Assembly: GCA_015680905.1 (NCBI GenBank)
Contig: CM027383.1
Coordinates: 92,640,001-92,704,000, forward strand
Direction: 5' to 3'
Source of the DNA: Coptis chinensis
Lineage: Eukaryota > Streptophyta > Magnoliopsida > Ranunculales > Ranunculaceae
Length of the DNA stretch: 64,000 nt
The number at the start of each line of letters is the position of its first letter. Positions within the stretch are counted from its first letter, which is position 1. Of the stretch, positions 11,528 through 20,800 are shown in pieces. Below the pieces are notes generated by a model. It did no database searches, was not told the origin of the DNA, and worked only from the letters and a program-made list of their open reading frames with translations. A program made the position numbers and the translations under genes.

Positions 11528-12440
11528 TCAACTGATGACTAATATCTGAGTTGGACATTGATGTCTCGGCAACAACGACATGCTATTTCTTGGACAATTC
11601 CTTTTCCTTTTTAAGATGCAGATATAATTCCCAACAATGGTTCTTGGTGTGCCAGTTTTTTCCACAATGATCATAGTGAGACAGTTCCCTTTTTCCCTTA
11701 CCTTTTTCAAATCCTTGTGACTTCTTTCGAAAATCATTTTCTGCAAGTAATATAATAAATTCAGAGATTGAGGACTTTACCTCGGAGTTCATGGGTTTCT
11801 TCGTTGTTTTCTCTCTCTGAATAGTTGCACAAACAGTAGCAAGTGATGGAAGAGTACTTTCCATTAGAATACTGCTTTCCAGATTTTCATATTATGGTTT
11901 AAGACTACAAAATACTGTGAAGATTTTATCCTCTTCAGCCTGTTTCAACAGAGTCTTAGCATCTGTGGTGTGTGGACGATATATGTTTAACTCATCCCAT
12001 AATTTCTTCAAGTTCACAAGGTGTTATGTAAAAGTCTTATCACTTTGTTGCAAAATACCGATTGCGAGTTGCAGTTCAAACACACGGGCATAATTGTTCT
12101 GGTTTCCGTATAAATCTTCAATTAAATCCCATATCTCCTTTGCAGAATCAGAGAAAGTAAAAATTATAGTAATAGTAGACTCCATATAATTGAGTAACCA
12201 AGATCGAACAAGCTGATCACTAGAAACCCAATTCTCATATTCGCCATCATCAATGGAAGGACACACCTTTGCACCATTAATGAACCCTAATTTTCTCTTG
12301 CCACAAAGCGATAGCGAAACAGCCCTAGACCAAGGTATATAGTTTATCCTATTCAAGAGAATTGATGACAACTTCTAACCGGGATTAGAATTAGTCTCTC
12401 TTGTAACAACAGACTTAGGGTTTGGTTTTGGATATGACAT
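11528..12440 (-). pseudogene. Copia gag (broken)
   Basis: The start codon at 12440 opens MSYPKPNPKS, followed by an in-frame stop near 12380. The Copia-type N-terminal domain then reads INYIPWSRAVSLSLCGKRKL and GFINGAKV, and continues to about 12024. After a frameshift the C-terminal part holds a zinc knuckle at 11634-11675 whose first cysteine is tyrosine (YX2CX4HX4C). Gag would package the element RNA in virus-like particles. Stops and the lost cysteine indicate decay. Confidence 0.85.
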
Positions 12441-12480
12441 AGTGTATTTTGTTTAGGTTGATTTAGAGGAGAGATTAAGT

Positions 12481-12497
12481 GCTCTACTTTGATACCA
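12481..12497 (-). other. Copia primer binding site (initiator Met tRNA)
   Basis: The minus strand reads TGGTATCAAAGTAGAGC immediately after the 5' LTR. It differs slightly from the usual TGGTATCAGAGC complement of plant tRNA-iMet. Confidence 0.9.
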
Positions 12498-12818
12498 TGT
12501 AGAATTAAACAACCTAATCAAAGAGACTATGAACACAAGAATTTATAGTGGTTCGGTGCCAATGCGGCAGCCTACGTCCATGGGAGAAGAAGAAAAGGAT
12601 TATTACTTGATTGATTTTGGTTTGTGTTACAAAAGTGTTTATATAGCACAACATGAGTGCATATATATTTGTGTCTCTTTTGTTTCTAAAAGGATTGAAC
12701 ACTTTCCTTTATAGAAACCATACGAATCTATCGAATCTCTGTCAAAACCGACTAGGGCGCGTCCGCGCCTTTATCATGTGCAACCTGAGTGCCTACACCT
12801 TCTCTGACTTCTCTCACA
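12498..12818 (-). repeat. 5' LTR of the Copia element
   Basis: It begins TGTAGAATTAAAC and ends CTCTCACA, and matches 6634-6952 throughout. The GC-rich word GGGCGCGTCCGCGCCT lies at 12755-12770. The TSD ATAAG follows directly. Confidence 0.93.
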
Positions 12819-12823
12819 ATAAG

Positions 12824-13224
12824 TGAGAACCGAACTCTGTTTCTGACCCAGATGAGTAGATCATGCTACATTCATTCCTTGCTCTTGCATAGTAATGTCT
12901 ACCACCAAAATCAGATTGACTTCCATTATACAATCCATATGACTTTTATGAATGAAAAAATATATGTATCAGTGACTCATTGATGCTAGTAGGCTTCAAA
13001 GCCCGTACCTCTGGTATTATTACCCCAAAGGTTTTACCAACTTTGCTAGTTGGCAAGTGCAAATGAATGCTTGCTCAAGAAAAATGAAAGAAAAACTGAT
13101 TTCTCTTTTTACCTGCTTTCTGTTCCGCGTCTTTTATTTATTTGAATTTACACATGAAAAATAATTTCAATTTACCATCTACCTCAGTTTAATTTTCCTT
13201 TTCTTTTCCCCTTTCAGTCTTAGT
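12824..13224 (+). other. Upstream flank of the kinase gene
   Basis: AT-rich DNA with no open frame of note. A long pyrimidine-rich stretch at about 13185-13220 could belong to a 5' UTR or an intron end. No TATA box could be assigned with confidence. Confidence 0.3.
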
Positions 13225-15263
13225 GTGGTTAGGTCATCAATCCATATCACTTTGTCTTCCATATTCTTCTTTGTTGGACTAGAGGTCATGGAGAATCCTG
13301 GTAGCCTAGAAGAAAATTTTGATGTTTTTTCAGCTGAGATAGGAGTTCTGAAACATTTAAGGGATGAAGTTGCAAGCAGAAAAGGCGAACGACGAATGTA
13401 CCGTTGGCTGCAAAATGTGCAAGGCAAAGTACAGGAGCTGAATGAAATACGAAAAGAGTTAAATGAAATACAAAGAGGTTGTTATCCAAATAATTTAAAG
13501 GCAATGGTCAAGCTTAACAAGAAAGTTATTGAAGGTCTAAAAGCTGTGAAAGAGTTGAAGAAGGAAGGCAATTGCAATGTTTTGGCACACAGAGTTGGTT
13601 CAGTTGCTGTCCCACGACGGACTCTGCTGCATGGGGATGACGGCTCAGAATCAATTGAAAAGTTCTTAAGTGAAATGGAAAAGGAGAAACCGTTGCGATT
13701 TTCATGTAGGAAGATTAGGAGCTTTACATCAAAATTTTCTTGTCGAGTAGGTTATGGTGCCTATGGAGAAGTCTACAAGGGTCAGTTTCCTAACGGTGTG
13801 CAAGTAGCTGTTAAGGTACTGAAAGACAATGTGAGGGATGTCTTGAAAAACCAATTCATGGCTGAAGTGAGCACAATGGGCAGAACTTACCATCGAAACC
13901 TAGTTAGACTCTATGGGTTTTGCTTTGATGCTGAGATGAAAGCACTTGTCTATGAGTACATGGAGAATGGATCTTTGGACAAGATTTTATATGAGAACCA
14001 CCTTAACATAGAGTGGGAGAAATTGTATGATATTGCCATTGACACAGCCAAGGGGCTCTCGTATTTGCACGAGAATTGCCATAAGCAAATAGTTCACTAT
14101 GACATAAAAGCCGGGAATGTGCTTTTCGACTCAAATCTTTGTCCCAATGTTTTGAAAACCGAACCGGTAATCAAACCGATTTTTGTTAAAATGGTTCAAC
14201 CAGGTTCAACCATGGTTCGACTCGGTCGGACCGATTGATGTTTATTTAGTAAATTTTTTTAATAATTATAATAATAAAATAAATAAATACATGTTTTAAT
14301 TCAATATTAATTGATATTATATATTAAAATAAATTTCTTATACAAGAAATACATAGTAGTATGTTGGTTTGGAGTTTGGATTATCTTGTTTAGGTGTTAG
14401 GTTCAACTCCCCACATTATCAATTTTTCAAAAAAAAAAAAAATTTATATAAGGGTGATCCGGTTTAGAATTGAACCGGTTCAACCGGTTCGCCGGTTCAA
14501 CCACGGTTTAAGTTTAGACCAAGGGTCCAACCATAAACTCAAGTTTTAACTGAACCGAACCGAAAATTTACCGGTTCCGGTCGGACCCCAGTTCAACCAC
14601 CGGTCCGGTTTTCTAAACACTGCTTTGTCCTAAGGCACAAATTTTGGATTGGCTAAGCTTTGTAACAGAGATTTGAGTCGTGTCACCTTGACTGGATTTA
14701 GAGGAACCCCTGGTTATGCAGCCCCAGAGGTGTGGATGCCATGGCCCGTGTCTTACAAATGTGACATTTACAGCTTCGGCATGATGATGTTCGAAGTTCT
14801 AGGGAGGAGGAATTTGAATAAAAGTCTAGGCGAAGGAAAAACGTGGTTTCCAAGACAAGTTTGGGATAAGTATGAGAAAGGACAACTTGATGAAATTATG
14901 GAAATTTGTTGCATTGGGGAGAAGGATAGAGAAAATGCAAAGATATTAGCTACGGTCGCATTATGGTGTGCCCAGTACATGCCTCAAGACAGACCTTCTA
15001 TGAGCACAGTGGTGAAGATTCTTGAGGGGGAAATACAAGCCACGTCACCTCCCAATCCGTTTTCACTTATGATCTCTTCAGGTGTAGACTCGTTAGTGAC
15101 TTTAGTAGGCGTTGAAACTATGTCATCCTTGGTCTCTTCCAGCACAAGCAGCACTAGATATGGTTCGTCCAGAACTTATCTACTAGCCCCTATGAAGTTG
15201 TCGACATATTCACGGGTTTCTTCAAAAGTCTGTCCCACCCTCCATGAACGGTATGATCACTAG
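13225..15263 (+). pseudogene. NLR-type coiled coil fused to LRK10L/PR5K-type kinase (disrupted)
   Basis: One open frame runs from 13225 (or ATG at 13288) to the insertion at 14145. Counting from the 13288 Met, residues 1-110 resemble the N-terminal coiled coil of RPS2/RPS5-type NLR proteins: SLEENFDVFSAEIG, LRDEVASR, YRWLQNVQGKVQELNEI, VKLNKKVIEGLKAVKELK. A kinase domain follows at about 137: glycine loop VGYGAYGEVYKG, VAVK lysine at 176, alpha-C Glu at 193, and HYDIKAGN in place of HRD. Its best family match is LRK10L/PR5K receptor kinases, but no ectodomain, membrane segment or NB-ARC P-loop is present. After the insert the C-lobe resumes: GTPGYAAPE, DIYSFGMMMFEV, RPSMSTVVKILEG, stop near 15263. 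DFG reads NFG (14640-14648) and a base is missing just before it, so the gene would be broken even without the insert. It could instead be two adjacent gene fragments joined by rearrangement. Confidence 0.8.
14145..14622. mobile_element. hAT MITE, 478 bp, with perfect 8-bp TSD
   Basis: Left end CAATGTTTTGAAAACCG and right end (reverse complement) CAGTGTTTAGAAAACCGG form the terminal inverted repeats, rich in AACCGGTT words. The octamer CTTTGTCC is duplicated exactly at 14137-14144 and 14623-14630. The element splits the kinase domain between the catalytic loop and the activation segment and brings an in-frame stop at 14236-14238. Its length plus TSD is 486 bp, a multiple of three, so the insertion itself does not shift frame. 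No transposase is encoded. Confidence 0.92.
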
Positions 15264-15650
15264 CTTTGTTAATACTTCTTTTCTTACATTTTTTTGGCCA
15301 AATTTAGTGGTGGAGTAGTCGATTAAGGCTCAAGAATAATCAAGTCAGAGAACATTTTTCTTATATGTTTGACCAGGCAGACTGTCTAGAAGATTTTATA
15401 ATTTTTTGATTTTTGAAGAAATATATTATTTTGGATCATTTGATTCAGAAGCATATTCAAACTCCTGGACCACATTTGCACATAAATAATTATAAAAATC
15501 TTAGAGTCACATTACACAGTCCGGAAAAAAGAGTTTCATGTATCATATATGGTGTCCTGCTTATTTGCATTTTCTTTTTTATTTATTTATTTTGCTGCAC
15601 TCATGTCACAGACAAGTTGAGACTGTACATCCGTCCCTTGAACCTATAAT
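15264..15650. other. 3' flank of the kinase gene
   Basis: AT-rich noncoding DNA, with no polyadenylation signal I can assign with confidence and no gene seen. Confidence 0.3.
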
Positions 15651-16095
15651 TGAAATTGAGAACAAGACTGACGACGATAAGCTGGACAGCATCAAACCTG
15701 AAGAGCAGAAGGAAAAGGTACAAACATTTCTGATTTTGAGCAACTAATACCTTGTTTCTTTTCGCATTTTTGGCTAACATTACATTTATGTATTTCAGAA
15801 GTAAGATATGAAATACATAAATGTAATGTTAGCCAGTTTAGGTCAGATAAGAAGAAGAAGATAAGGCTAAAGAAAAGATGGTTGAGAAAGACAAAGGAGG
15901 ACGGGGAGCTAATACAGAAAAAGAGACAAAACCTGAATATGCAAAGCAGGTGTAAGAAGAAGAAGAAGAAGAGAGAACAAAGGTGAGAGCAGAACCCAAG
16001 AACAATGACTACTACTCTTACTACCCTCAGACGAGTGGTTTTTGGCTCCCAGCAAGCTTTGCTCCAAGAGCTCCAAAACGAATTTGGGCCACACG
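15651..16095 (+). pseudogene. Possible remnant of a Lys/Glu-rich (HIPP-like) gene
   Basis: A coding-like stretch reads ENKTDDDKLDSIKPEEQKEK and ends at a GT donor (15718). A candidate acceptor TATTTCAG ends at 15798. Further on, KAKEKMVEKDKGG is followed by NNDYYSYYPQTSG. Acid/base-rich linkers followed by a Tyr-rich tail are common in heavy-metal-associated isoprenylated proteins, but no metal-binding CxxC domain or CaaX end is visible, so the identity is speculative. A perfect hairpin sits at the putative 3' splice site and would disrupt it. Confidence 0.22.
15771..15835. repeat. Perfect 27-bp inverted repeat (hairpin, 11-nt loop)
   Basis: The left arm 15771-15797 begins TGGCTAACATTACATTTATG. 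The right arm 15809-15835 is its exact reverse complement. The loop is GAAGTAAGATA. The absence of any mismatch implies recent origin or selection. Confidence 0.97.
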
Positions 16096-16099
16096 TTTC

Positions 16100-17100
16100 T
16101 ACTAATCTATATAATAAGATAAGGTTTTTTTTCCACTAGAAGACAAAATTATAATAGAAGACGGTCTAGATCGTTTCTAGCACTATTGAATTGTTACTGA
16201 GTGACCGATTAGTCTCGAGATGCGCATTCTATTTCAATTTTTGAAACGGGACACTGACGGGACGGGAACGGATCCCACTTGGTTTTTACTGTGGGTTTGA
16301 GCCGGGAGAAACACGAGTTTGGGGGATTTTTTTTTAATTCAAATCTTCTTGAAAACACACTCGCCTTTACAAATCTAAGTTTGCCTACTACTACTACTTA
16401 CCCTCCACTTCGGAGTCACTGCTACTTGAGTAGGCTAGACAAATTTATTTTTTTAAAAACAACTTCTCCTTTCAATTTGTTGCTATTGTTTGGTTTGATG
16501 ATTTTGTGTTGTTAGTTGCAAGGGAAGGTGAATTTAAAGTCGTTTAAGGTGAATTTTATTGAACTTTCTTATTTGTTTTTGTCTTTTCGAATTAAGAAAT
16601 GGATATGAAAGAAATGTGTACCATTTTTTTAGCTTCGTGCTGGGGTCGTTACTGGAGCATTTGATGGCGTTGCTTTGGGGTTGTTTTGAGCTTCATAAAA
16701 ACTGTTCTTTTGGGGGTTTGTTAGAGCGTTGTTACGTTTATAACATGCAATTTGAAGTTGTAAGCAGAACACCGCACCCCCCACCCCCACCCCCACCCCC
16801 AATTTTTGTTACCATCATTATCCTTCACATGTGCAGAAGCAATTTTGGTCATCAAATTCTCAGTAGTTCATTCATGTTTTCACTTGAATGCCCTTCTCAT
16901 TGTTCATATCTGATGTTTTATAGATTGCTGCTCTTGGAGCAGGTAATTTTATGGTTTAGTAGTAAAAATGCAAAAGCTATTTTTCAATGTATAGGTTATG
17001 ATATCTTATGTTCTTCAACTATAGAAAGGAAGCAACACGTCGTCAGAGAGAGGTACATTAGAAGCACTTACTGATATTTGGTTTCTAACACTAATGAATG
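16100..17100. other. Unassigned intergenic region
   Basis: A frame at 16559-17074 is open for 171 codons but is rich in Phe, Leu and Cys with a run of prolines from the C-rich tract, and has no recognisable motif. I do not annotate it as a gene. Confidence 0.35.
16777..16800 (-). other. G-quadruplex motif (minus strand)
   Basis: Four C tracts of 6, 5, 5 and 5 are separated by single A residues, giving GGGGGTGGGGGTGGGGGT-type sequence on the minus strand. Single-nucleotide loops favour a very stable parallel quadruplex. Confidence 0.85.
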
Positions 17101-17119
17101 TGGGATATGGCTAGAACTC

Positions 17120-17434
17120 TGCAAGGGAATCTTTATATAAATTCAAGATAATCTAGTACTCATCTCAAGAATATCTCGGGATTCCTCAAATTCGGAGTTG
17201 CCTTTTAAGCTATTAAGGCGACAATTTCCTATTCGACTAGCTTATGCCATGACAATTAATAAGTCGCAAGGTCGTTCCGTGAAATATGTTGGCATTGATT
17301 TGAGGACACCGGTTTTCAGTCATGGACTTTATATGGCCATGTCCAGATGTACTTCAAAAAGAATATCCATGTTTCTTCCATATAATGCAAGAAATTGTAC
17401 CACAAATGTCGTATACCCAGAAGTTCTACTCTAA
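17120..17434 (+). pseudogene. Helitron Pif1-like helicase, C-terminal relic
   Basis: The frame reads [20 protein letters not shown], then [19 protein letters not shown], and [14 protein letters not shown]. These match the last helicase motifs of plant Helitron RepHel proteins (the usual form is [17 protein letters not shown]...LYVALSRVTS). The helicase would unwind DNA during rolling-circle transposition. Only about 100 codons remain. I found neither the Rep domain nor a CTRR hairpin end, so the element boundaries are unknown. Confidence 0.85.
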
Positions 17435-17551
17435 GGACATCGATACCAATGTGAAAAGGCGAGTGAGAAATTAAAGAATGCTACTTTTATTGGTTTAGAA
17501 ATTAAAGAATATATTGTATCCATGTATATATGCTATCTATGTTTTTATGAT

Positions 17552-17554
<3 letters not shown>

Positions 17555-17592
<38 letters not shown>
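17555..17592. repeat. T(38) homopolymer
   Basis: An uninterrupted run of 38 T. On the minus strand it could be the poly(A) tail of a retroposed sequence, but I see no LINE, SINE or retrogene adjoining it. Confidence 0.9.
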
Positions 17593-17597
<5 letters not shown>

Positions 17598-18690
17598 ATA
17601 GAGATTATTTCCTTTTGAGAACCATCTCTTTTGTAAATAAAATGCTAAGTGTATCAAGTCTGAAAAAAGCATGTATATGTGGTTTGCTTGCAGGTACCAA
17701 GTTAAATTACTAGGATTTTTCAGTGACATGTTTACAGTCATTGCTCTATGACACATTTATCTATAGGGTAGCAGAATGGTGTGTAACCATTTGAAGTTGT
17801 TCCAGCCTTCAAGGAGCTCCTAATCAATTTCAATTTGGTGTCAAGTAGTATGCATAGAGGGGAGAGTAAGAGAAATGAGAAACTGAGTGGGCTTGGAGTA
17901 TCTATTTTATTTCATTTTTCCCTTTCATTACTAGAATTAGAAGAATTAATCCCAGGTGAAAATTTATGCGGAGTATTTTTTTAATGTTTAATGAGTTGTA
18001 TTTTAGTTATAGAAGTAATTTGTGTTGTATAAATATGAAGTTATATCTTGGTATGGTTGATATATGATAATTGTATTGTTTTGATTTTTAGGTTATGATA
18101 GAATTTAGGTTTTTGAAATGTTGAAAATATAGAGTTGACTCTGCTAGATTTTTTTATTTAAAAAAAAAATGATGATGCATTTAATTCTAGGCTCTCTCCT
18201 GCTATGTTCCTCATTCTCATTCTGATATATCTTGAATTAATGAATATGTAAGGGATACATGTAATGAGTTGGTTTGTGAGAAATGAAACACATAGAATTG
18301 TCATAAGCTCACTTGAGTATGCTCATGAAATGATTATGAAGTATAAAATTGCCACTGCTGAAAATGGTTATATCATCAATCCAGTACTACCATAGAGATG
18401 GTTTCTTGGGGTGTTGTTCAAAACAAATGTGTCTAGAGTGTCAACTGGCACGGGCATTCACTAGTTTCATAATAAGTAGGAACATATGCATATTGGGATG
18501 CAATGCAGTATCAACGTCAAGATAATTGAAAACAAAATATTAAAACATGCTAAACAAATCAGTGAAATGAGGTCAGCTCCTGAACCAACAATCTACCTTT
18601 TCAGAGTCGTATCCCAATGTTTGGGTAGAAACTCGCCGAAAGACACCAATTGTTTCGCAAGAGAGGTTGTTGTAATGAATTGTTGAGACT
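17593..18690. other. AT-rich intergenic DNA
   Basis: No gene, LTR end or inverted repeat supported. A 66-codon frame at 18486-18686 has no recognisable motif. Confidence 0.4.
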
Positions 18691-18770
18691 GTAACTTCAA
18701 TGACTGCCTATGTATCCAAATTGTTATCTGGAATCAAGTCTCTCAAATGAACGTAGTTCTTTGTTGAAAT
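18691..18770. other. Conserved CTGCCTA(T/C)GTATCC block, possible LTR fragment
   Basis: The sequence has CTGCCTATGTATCC near 18703, then GGAATCAAGTC and ACGTAGTTCT. The same three words in the same order (CTGCCTACGTATCC, AGAATCAAGCC, ATGTAGCTCT) occur at about 4416-4480 in the solo LTR. This piece may therefore be part of an LTR of the decayed Ty3 element that follows. Confidence 0.45.
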
Positions 18771-18941
18771 GATTGTTGGGTATTTATAGGAAAATGAATA
18801 TGTTAAACTTCTTATTGCCTAAAATATTATTTCTTTATTTGATGAGATATTTCCATCTTTGTACAAAAACTTTCCAAAAGTTTTATATGGAAAAAATTCC
18901 TTGACATATCTTCGGACCTGCTATATATAACTTGGGTGTTA

Positions 18942-19049
18942 CATTAGTGCATGTGCTATTGCTCCACTAGTGGGCATGCTAGAATGCAACACTAGTGGGC
19001 AAGCGAGAATACCACAATAGCGGGCAAGCAAGATGCCACATTAGTGAGT
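18942..19049. repeat. ~25-bp tandem repeat, 4.4 copies
   Basis: Units begin at about 18942, 18965, 18990, 19015 and 19039 and share CACTAGTGGGCAAGC followed by GA-rich and GCCA/GCAA ends. It is adjacent to, but distinct from, the 45-bp minisatellite. Confidence 0.8.
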
Positions 19050-19195
19050 GGCTCTTATAGTAGTACCCAATGATAGTCGTTCGTAGGGGTACAAGTACAC
19101 TGGTACATACACCGCCCTTCTTCGTTGGATGGAATTCGTTCCTTGCGGCGAAAAATAAAATATAATATTATTGATGAATTTTTTTGTTTGTGCGT

Positions 19196-19870
19196 GGAGA
19201 GAGGTGCTGCAAACGCAAACTCCATTACTCGGTGATGCGCAGAGTAAAGTGTGACAAACGCAAACTCCATGACTTTTTTGTGGATGGAGAGAGGTGTTAG
19301 AAACGCAAACTTCACGATTTTTTATTATTTTTTTTGTATGGAGAGAGGTGTTGAAAACGCAAACTCCACGATTTTTTGGTGCATGAGAGAGGTGTTGAAA
19401 ACGCAAACTCTATGACTTTTTTGTGCGTGGAGAGAGGTGTTGAAAACGCAAACTCCACGAATTTTTGGTGCATGGAGAGAGGTGTTGAAAACGCAAACTC
19501 CATGACTTTTTTGTGCGTGGAGAGAGGTGTTGAAAACGCAAACTCCACGAATTTTTGGTGCATGGAGAGAGGTGTTGAAAACGCAAACTCCATGACTTGG
19601 TGATGCACGGAGTAAGGTGTTGCAAACGCAAACTCCGTGACTTTTTGGTGCATAGAGAGAGGTGTTAAAAACGCAAACTCTACGACTTTTTGGTGTTGCG
19701 CGGGGTAAGGTATTGCAAACGCAAACTTCATGACTTTTTGGAGCATGTAGAGAGGTGTTGAAAACGCAAACTCCATGACTTTTTTTGGTGCATGGGGAGA
19801 GGTATTGCAAACACAAACTCTATGACTTTTTAGTGCATGGAGAGAGGTGTTGCAAACACAAATTCCATGA
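19196..19870. repeat. 45-bp minisatellite, about 15 copies
   Basis: The word GGTGTTGAAAACGCAAACTC recurs at 19391, 19436, 19481, 19526 and 19571 at exactly 45-bp spacing, then at 19616 and 19661 with substitutions. Edge copies vary between 44, 48 and 54 bp. Because 45 is a multiple of three, the array is open for 70-160 codons in several frames, for example giving SMHQKVMEFAFSTPL repeats on the minus strand. These frames are not credible genes. The array lies just 3' of a minus-strand Tat-type gag; tandem arrays are common in noncoding parts of Tat elements. Confidence 0.95.
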
Positions 19871-19922
19871 CTTTTGAATTTGTATATGTTTTATATAGTT
19901 TAGCCTTCATATCAACTGCTTG

Positions 19923-20800
19923 TCATGAAAAGTCATTGATTTTTGCATGACTAGCTAGTATGAAATTGTAGCCCGTCATTGCTAAACTTTGCTTCATAGT
20001 CTTTGAAAGTAAAAACTTGTCTAACTGTTCTTTTTCAATTAGCTTATGTATGTTTCTCCTGAGGGATCTGCAATCTTCAATTTCATGACAAAAATCGTTG
20101 TGGAAGTGACACTCAAGATTTTTGTCACATCTAGACTTGGTGTTTTCAGGTAAGGGCATCGGAGGAAAAGTAAGTTGCGTCCATTAATCTTATCATATAT
20201 CGCTGCATATTTGGTATTTCATAGAGTGAGCTTCATTTCTTCACGAATTGTGTTCACCTTTTTGTAGTCTGATTTTTGTTGTTGCCCTTCCGCAATGCTT
20301 TGCTTCTGTTTGCCTTTACCATCGCTTGAATCTCTACTCCGAAAATCTTTGTCTCTTGAGGCTTTTGTTCTAACATCTTCTTCAATGCTAATGAACTACT
20401 GTGTTCATGTAAATAAATCGGACTTTGATTGTGGGGGATCCCAATTATGCTTAAACCGATCTATGAACTGATTTGCTAATTCTTGGAATGATGTGATAGA
20501 ATGAGCTGGCAGGCTAGAGAGCCAACGGAGAGCTTCTCCTTTTAATGTAGACGGAATGTTTTTGCATAAGAGGGGGTCGTCTCCACGCTAAAGAATTAGT
20601 CTGCTTTTAAACTCCATGACATGATCGTTCAGGTCACCTACCGTGACATCAAACTTGGGAAAATCTGGTGTTTTGAACCCTTTATGATGTTTTACATTTT
20701 GTATTGACAGAGAAAATCGCCCAACGATATCTTCGTTTACGACAAGGTCTTTCCATCGAGTTTCAGCAATACTTGCATTGCTCATTGTTTTCTTGATAAT
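19923..20800 (-). pseudogene. Tat-type Ty3 retrotransposon gag (broken)
   Basis: Read from 20785: FKTPDFPKFDVTVGDLNDHV, then after a stop WLSSLPAHSITSFQELANQF. The C-terminal part has ECHFHNDFCHEIEDCRSLRR, which matches the Cys/His segment usual in Tat-lineage gag (YCRFHRDHGHDTEDC type). Several stops and frameshifts break it. No protease or RT of this element is visible to its left, where the minisatellite begins, so most of pol is lost. Gag would assemble the particle. Confidence 0.85.

Larger units (their letters stand above)
6634..12818 (-). mobile_element. Full-length Ty1/Copia retrotransposon (degenerate)
   Basis: Two LTRs (319 and 321 bp) bound the element, and ATAAG is duplicated at 6629-6633 and 12819-12823. 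Read on the minus strand the order is LTR, tRNA-iMet-type PBS, gag, protease, integrase, RT, RNase H, PPT, LTR. Protease-integrase-RT order defines Copia. Without the ~1.15-kb hAT-like insert the element would be about 5.0 kb, which with short LTRs and the gag type fits the Ale/Retrofit lineage (inference). Stop codons and frameshifts interrupt every domain, so it cannot encode an intact polyprotein. The integrity of the termini shows it has not been rearranged since insertion. Confidence 0.93.

Noticed and set aside
16559-17074. 171-codon open frame as a gene
   Set aside because: Composition is AT-driven and hydrophobic, with a Pro run from a C-rich tract. There is no domain, and it overlaps the G-quadruplex repeat.
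17555-17592. Poly(A) tail of a LINE or processed retrogene
   Set aside because: Only the homopolymer is present; no adjacent retroposon coding sequence or target duplication was found.
19196-19870. CRISPR-like or repeat-protein gene appearance of the 45-bp array
   Set aside because: The repeats are contiguous without unique spacers, this is plant nuclear DNA, and open frames in several registers follow from a unit length divisible by three.
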